From assembly GCA_964534765.1 (NCBI GenBank), contig CAZHRJ010000113.1, forward strand, positions 1 through 9,493: a DNA stretch of 9,493 nucleotides, written 5' to 3'. Both the position numbers and the translations under genes were made by a program. This DNA comes from CAZHRJ01 sp964534765. GTDB taxonomy: Bacteria > Lindowbacteria > 2-12-FULL-62-27. The notes beneath the pieces were generated by a model. That model worked only from the letters and a program-made list of their open reading frames with translations. It searched no databases and was not told the DNA's origin. This document shows positions 6,952 to 9,493 of this stretch, piece by piece; the first letter of the stretch is position 1, and every line of letters begins with the position of its first letter.

Positions 6952-7070
6952 GTGTCCCGTCACCCCCTTCCTATCCTATTGATCCATAATCCTCCCCGGG
7001 CATGCCCTCACCCGGACAGTATCCCCCGGCCGACAGTCGGCGGAGGGTACGATGGTAAAAAAGTAGCACA
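6952..7070. other. 119-bp intergenic stretch between radA and the PIN/TRAM gene, with several small dyads
   Basis: This is the longest non-coding stretch in the window. It holds a 10-bp perfect palindrome GGGCATGCCC (6998-7007), an inverted repeat CCGGG/CCCGG (6996-7000 and 7011-7015) that overlaps it, and a compact dyad GCCGAC-A-GTCGGC (7029-7041). No convincing -35/-10 pair for a separate PIN/TRAM promoter was found. Neither GC-rich dyad is followed by a T-tract on either strand, so they do not look like classical terminators. Confidence 0.5.
6960..6969 (-). promoter_or_regulatory. Strong ribosome-binding site that decides the PIN/TRAM start
   Basis: AAGGGGGTGA on the minus strand differs by one base from AAGGAGGTGA, the full complement of the common 16S rRNA tail. 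It ends 8 bases before the ATG at 6951. Because it contains the alternative GTG (6963), that GTG is unlikely to be the start. Confidence 0.65.
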
Positions 7071-7074
7071 CTAC
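7057..7074 (-). terminator. Weak candidate intrinsic terminator at the radA stop
   Basis: On the minus strand GTAG, a 4-base loop and CTAC are followed at once by six Ts (A-run at 7057-7062 on the plus strand). The stem overlaps the radA TAG stop. A 4-bp stem is too short for efficient termination, so partial read-through into the PIN/TRAM gene is likely if it works at all. Confidence 0.25.
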
Positions 7075-8462
7075 ACGAGATACTTTTTCACACAGTCAAC
7101 TATATCTCTGCAAGATGAAATGTCAATTGAATTCGGGGTCGCATCGGCATCGAATGCGGCTGACGGCCTCGCTTGGGACACCGGCAAAACAATCTCCCGG
7201 TATCCCAGCCGCGCGGCCTCCGCCACCCGACGGGCCACCGAAGTCGGCGACCGCAGCTCCCCGGTGAGGGTGACTTCACCGGCAAAGACGGTTTGCTTCG
7301 GAATCGGCCGGTGCCGGGCCGCGGACGCCACCGCCATCGCAACCGCCAGATCGGCCGACGGCTCCCTGGCTACAAACCCTCCAACGGCGCTTAGAAACAC
7401 ATCGCACGTACCCAGCTTAAGTCCCACCCGCTTCTCCAGAACGGCCAAAATCGACAGCAGCCTCCGGCTGTCCACACCCGTCGCTACTCGGCGCGGCATC
7501 GCCAGATTCACCTCCTGCGTCAATGACTGTATCTCCACCAAAAATGCCCGGCTGCCCTCCACCAGACTCGCCACCGCCACTCCCGGTAGATCCCGGTCAC
7601 CCGATGAGCGGAAAATCGCGCCCGGATCCGGAATCTCAATCAGACCCTCCCCCCCCATGTCAAACACCCCCAGCTCCTGCGTCGATCCGAACCGGTTCTT
7701 TTGCGCCCGCAAAAACCGCAAGCCCATCTGCCGGTCGCCCTCAAAGGACAGGACGGTATCCACCATGTGCTCCAGCAGTTTCGGGCCGGCAATCTCTCCG
7801 CCTTTGGTGATGTGCCCGACCAGGATGAACGCCGGACCCGAGTCGGCCATGGCCGCCGGATGCTTGGCCGCTTCCTGGATCCGGAATACCGACTCCCGGA
7901 TCTGCAGGACCGATCCGCTGATCGACCTCAGCGTCGGAATCCTCACGGTCTGGATTGAATCGATCACCACCAGCGCCGCGCTCGATGCCGCCAGTAGAGC
8001 CGCAGGCAGATCCGACGATTCACAGACTAAAAATTCTGCCGGTAGACCGTTCCGGCTGACTCGGTCCGCGCGCATCCGAACCTGCGATGCCGATTCCTCC
8101 GCCGCCACGTAAACACAACGGTGACCCGCGCCAGCCGCGCGAAGACACAATGACAATAACAAGGTCGACTTGCCAATCCCGGGCTCCCCGCCCAGCAGGG
8201 TCAGTGATCCGGGCACGAGCCCGCCGCCTAGAACCCGATCCACCTCACCCCAGCCGCTCGCTATCCGCCGATGCTCGGTCGACACCACGTCCCGGATCGA
8301 TACCAACGGCGCCGGCCGATCCACTGACCCGGGATCGGCCAGGGAAGCCTCTGGCGCCTCGACCATCGAGTCGAACTCCCCGCACCCGGGACAACGGCCC
8401 ATCCACTTGACGCTCTCATACCCGCACGCGTCACAGAAAAATTTCCTCTTCGGTTTTGTCAT
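7071..8462 (-). CDS. radA: DNA repair protein RadA (Sms)
   Basis: A 463-residue RecA-like ATPase that helps process recombination intermediates by driving branch migration. It has the four standard parts: an N-terminal C4 zinc finger (C10, C13, C24, C27), the Walker A motif GEPGIGKST (92-100) with Walker B LVVIDSIQT (164-172), the RadA-specific KNRFG motif (255-259), and a C-terminal Lon-protease-like domain (about 300-460) with VGGFVAREPSADLAVA near 360-375. Length is normal. The ATG at 8462 begins 23 bp after the dnaB stop, with only a modest GGGG element 4 bases before it. The neighbour dnaB suggests co-expression with replication. No damage-response operator is visible in the short gap. 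Confidence 0.97.
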   Translation of the reverse strand: MTKPKRKFFCDACGYESVKWMGRCPGCGEFDSMVEAPEASLADPGSVDRPAPLVSIRDVVSTEHRRIASGWGEVDRVLGGGLVPGSLTLLGGEPGIGKSTLLLSLCLRAAGAGHRCVYVAAEESASQVRMRADRVSRNGLPAEFLVCESSDLPAALLAASSAALVVIDSIQTVRIPTLRSISGSVLQIRESVFRIQEAAKHPAAMADSGPAFILVGHITKGGEIAGPKLLEHMVDTVLSFEGDRQMGLRFLRAQKNRFGSTQELGVFDMGGEGLIEIPDPGAIFRSSGDRDLPGVAVASLVEGSRAFLVEIQSLTQEVNLAMPRRVATGVDSRRLLSILAVLEKRVGLKLGTCDVFLSAVGGFVAREPSADLAVAMAVASAARHRPIPKQTVFAGEVTLTGELRSPTSVARRVAEAARLGYREIVLPVSQARPSAAFDADATPNSIDISSCRDIVDCVKKYLV

Positions 8463-8485
8463 GAGACCCCGCGGGCGACTCGGCG

Positions 8486-9493
8486 CTAAATCGTCGGGCC
8501 TACGTCTGCGACTCGCGTTTCCGGTATGTAATTCTCAAAACGGGTGATGTCGGAAATGTAAACCAGATTCACCGCTCCCAGCGGACCGTTGCGCTGCTTG
8601 CCGATGATCAGCTCCACCGGATAGGTCCCGCCCGCCTGTCGCTGCTTGTCCTGCGGATTGTCCTCCCGATGCAAAAAGACTACGAGGTCCGCGTCCTGCT
8701 CAAGCGACCCCGACTCACGCAGATCCGATAGCTGAGGGCGCATTCCCGCGCGTTCTTCCACCCGGCGCGACAACTGCGAGAGAGCAATGACGGGCACATG
8801 AAGTTCCTTGGCCAGGCGTTTCAAGCCGCGGGAAATTTCAGCCACCGCCAGCTGGCGGTTCTCAAACAGGCCCAGGGGCTCGACCATCTGCAAATAGTCC
8901 ACGATGATGAGGTCCAGACCACGGCTGTCCGACGCACGCGCCGCCAACCGGCGGGATTTCGCCCGCATGTCCAGAATGGTCAACTGGGAACTGTCGTCTA
9001 TATAAAAGGTCGCGTTCTTCTCAAGAATCCGCGAAGCCGCGTCCGTCAGCCGCCGCCACTCCCGGTCGTTCCAGTATCCGCCACGGAGATTCCGCAGCGG
9101 GAAACGGCTCTCCGCGCAGAGGATGCGGTTGACCAGTGACTCCCGCGACATCTCCAGACTGAAAAACGCCACTCGCTTGCCACCATGGATAGCCAGCCGG
9201 CTCGCCATGTTCAACGCAAACGCGGTCTTGCCCACGCTCGGACGCGCGGCCAGAATACACAACTCCCCCGGATGCAACCCCGTCGTCAGCTTGTCGAATT
9301 CCGCAAACCCGGTAGACAACCCAGACACCATGTCCTTCCGGCCCTTGAGCTGCTCCAAAACCTCAAAATTCTTCGATAAAACCTCGCCGATCGTCACAAA
9401 ACTGTTCCGGATCTTGATGTCCGCTATGTTGAAAATCTCCGTCTCCGCCTGATCCAGGATCTCCTCCACGGAATCCTCGTCCGCGTAGGCGGA
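8486..9493 (-). CDS. dnaB: Replicative DNA helicase DnaB, C-terminal part (5' end cut by window)
   Basis: The reading frame is open to the window edge, so the gene starts outside; the GTG at 9469 is internal. About 335 residues are visible, covering the end of the linker region (EEILDQAETEIF) and the whole RecA-like motor domain. Seen in order: GLSTGFAEFDKLTTGL, Walker A ARPSVGKT (about residue 83 of the visible part), FFSLEMS, Walker B LDLIIVDYLQM (about 193-203), and DLRESGSLEQDADLVVFLHRE with the conserved arginine and glutamines of the ring interface. The C-terminus has GKQRNGP, as usual. DnaB forms the hexamer that unwinds DNA at the replication fork. No intein interrupts the Walker A or later motifs, which are common insertion points in this family. 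The next gene is radA. Confidence 0.97.
   Translation of the reverse strand, partial: SAYADEDSVEEILDQAETEIFNIADIKIRNSFVTIGEVLSKNFEVLEQLKGRKDMVSGLSTGFAEFDKLTTGLHPGELCILAARPSVGKTAFALNMASRLAIHGGKRVAFFSLEMSRESLVNRILCAESRFPLRNLRGGYWNDREWRRLTDAASRILEKNATFYIDDSSQLTILDMRAKSRRLAARASDSRGLDLIIVDYLQMVEPLGLFENRQLAVAEISRGLKRLAKELHVPVIALSQLSRRVEERAGMRPQLSDLRESGSLEQDADLVVFLHREDNPQDKQRQAGGTYPVELIIGKQRNGPLGAVNLVYISDITRFENYIPETRVADVGPTI

Noticed and set aside
7021..7050. GC-rich inverted repeat as a strong intrinsic terminator for radA
   Set aside because: On the minus strand it is followed by GGGGGATAC rather than a T-run, and the outer stem has mismatches.
6952..8112. A 386-codon open frame on the plus strand opposite radA
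   Set aside because: Low-complexity Arg/Ser/Pro/Thr-rich translation with no family motif; radA on the other strand has complete conserved motifs, so this is a composition shadow.
8486..9493. Intein or insertion in dnaB
   Set aside because: The frame runs through Walker A, Walker B and later motifs without interruption.
1..9493. CRISPR array, tRNA, IS element or phage genes
   Set aside because: No spaced direct repeats, cloverleaf-like sequence, transposase motif or terminal inverted repeats were found on reading both strands.

Overview
The window looks like a piece of bacterial chromosome, moderately GC-rich, densely packed with short intergenic gaps and mostly housekeeping genes. No mobile element, tRNA, rRNA or CRISPR array is visible. 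Shine-Dalgarno-type sites, an inner-membrane lipoprotein enzyme (Lgt), a VKOR-type disulfide system and the MEP isoprenoid pathway point to a Gram-negative-type, probably uncultured lineage. The dnaB-radA-PIN/TRAM-ispD order and a knotted YgeW-type carbamoyltransferase are compatible with PVC-like or candidate-phylum bacteria such as Omnitrophota. That placement is only a guess; sequence alone, read by eye, cannot fix it.

Right-hand block (9493 down to 5262, all minus strand): the 3' part of dnaB (replicative helicase, cut by the window edge), radA (recombination/repair ATPase), a 119-bp gap with small dyads, a membrane-anchored PIN/TRAM protein of the YacL type, and ispD (MEP pathway cytidylyltransferase). 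The same grouping of radA, yacL and ispD is well known in other bacteria (in Firmicutes, radA-disA-yacL-ispD-ispF). Here disA is absent and ispF does not follow.

Centre (4071-5267, plus strand): a single gene for a YgeW-family carbamoyltransferase with its own promoter and a good ribosome-binding site. Its stop codon overlaps that of ispD tail to tail. None of its usual purine/allantoin or diaminopropionate-degradation neighbours is present in the window.

Left-hand block (3953 down to 1, all minus strand): a tightly spaced probable operon running lgt, a VKOR-DsbA fusion, an HD-GYP phosphodiesterase, a cyclase-family metal hydrolase (kynurenine-formamidase-like) and a TIGR04283-like glycosyltransferase, the last cut by the window edge. 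Gaps are 4-bp overlap, 6, 10 and 6 bp, so translational coupling is likely. The first two genes act at the outer face of the inner membrane (lipoprotein maturation, disulfide formation). The third is a membrane-tethered c-di-GMP enzyme. The last two have no obvious link to these.

The operon led by lgt and the ygeW gene diverge from a short region that seems to hold back-to-back promoters. I see no clearly new multi-gene defence or biosynthetic system. The best leads are the orphan carbamoyltransferase, the VKOR-DsbA fusion and variant residues in Lgt.
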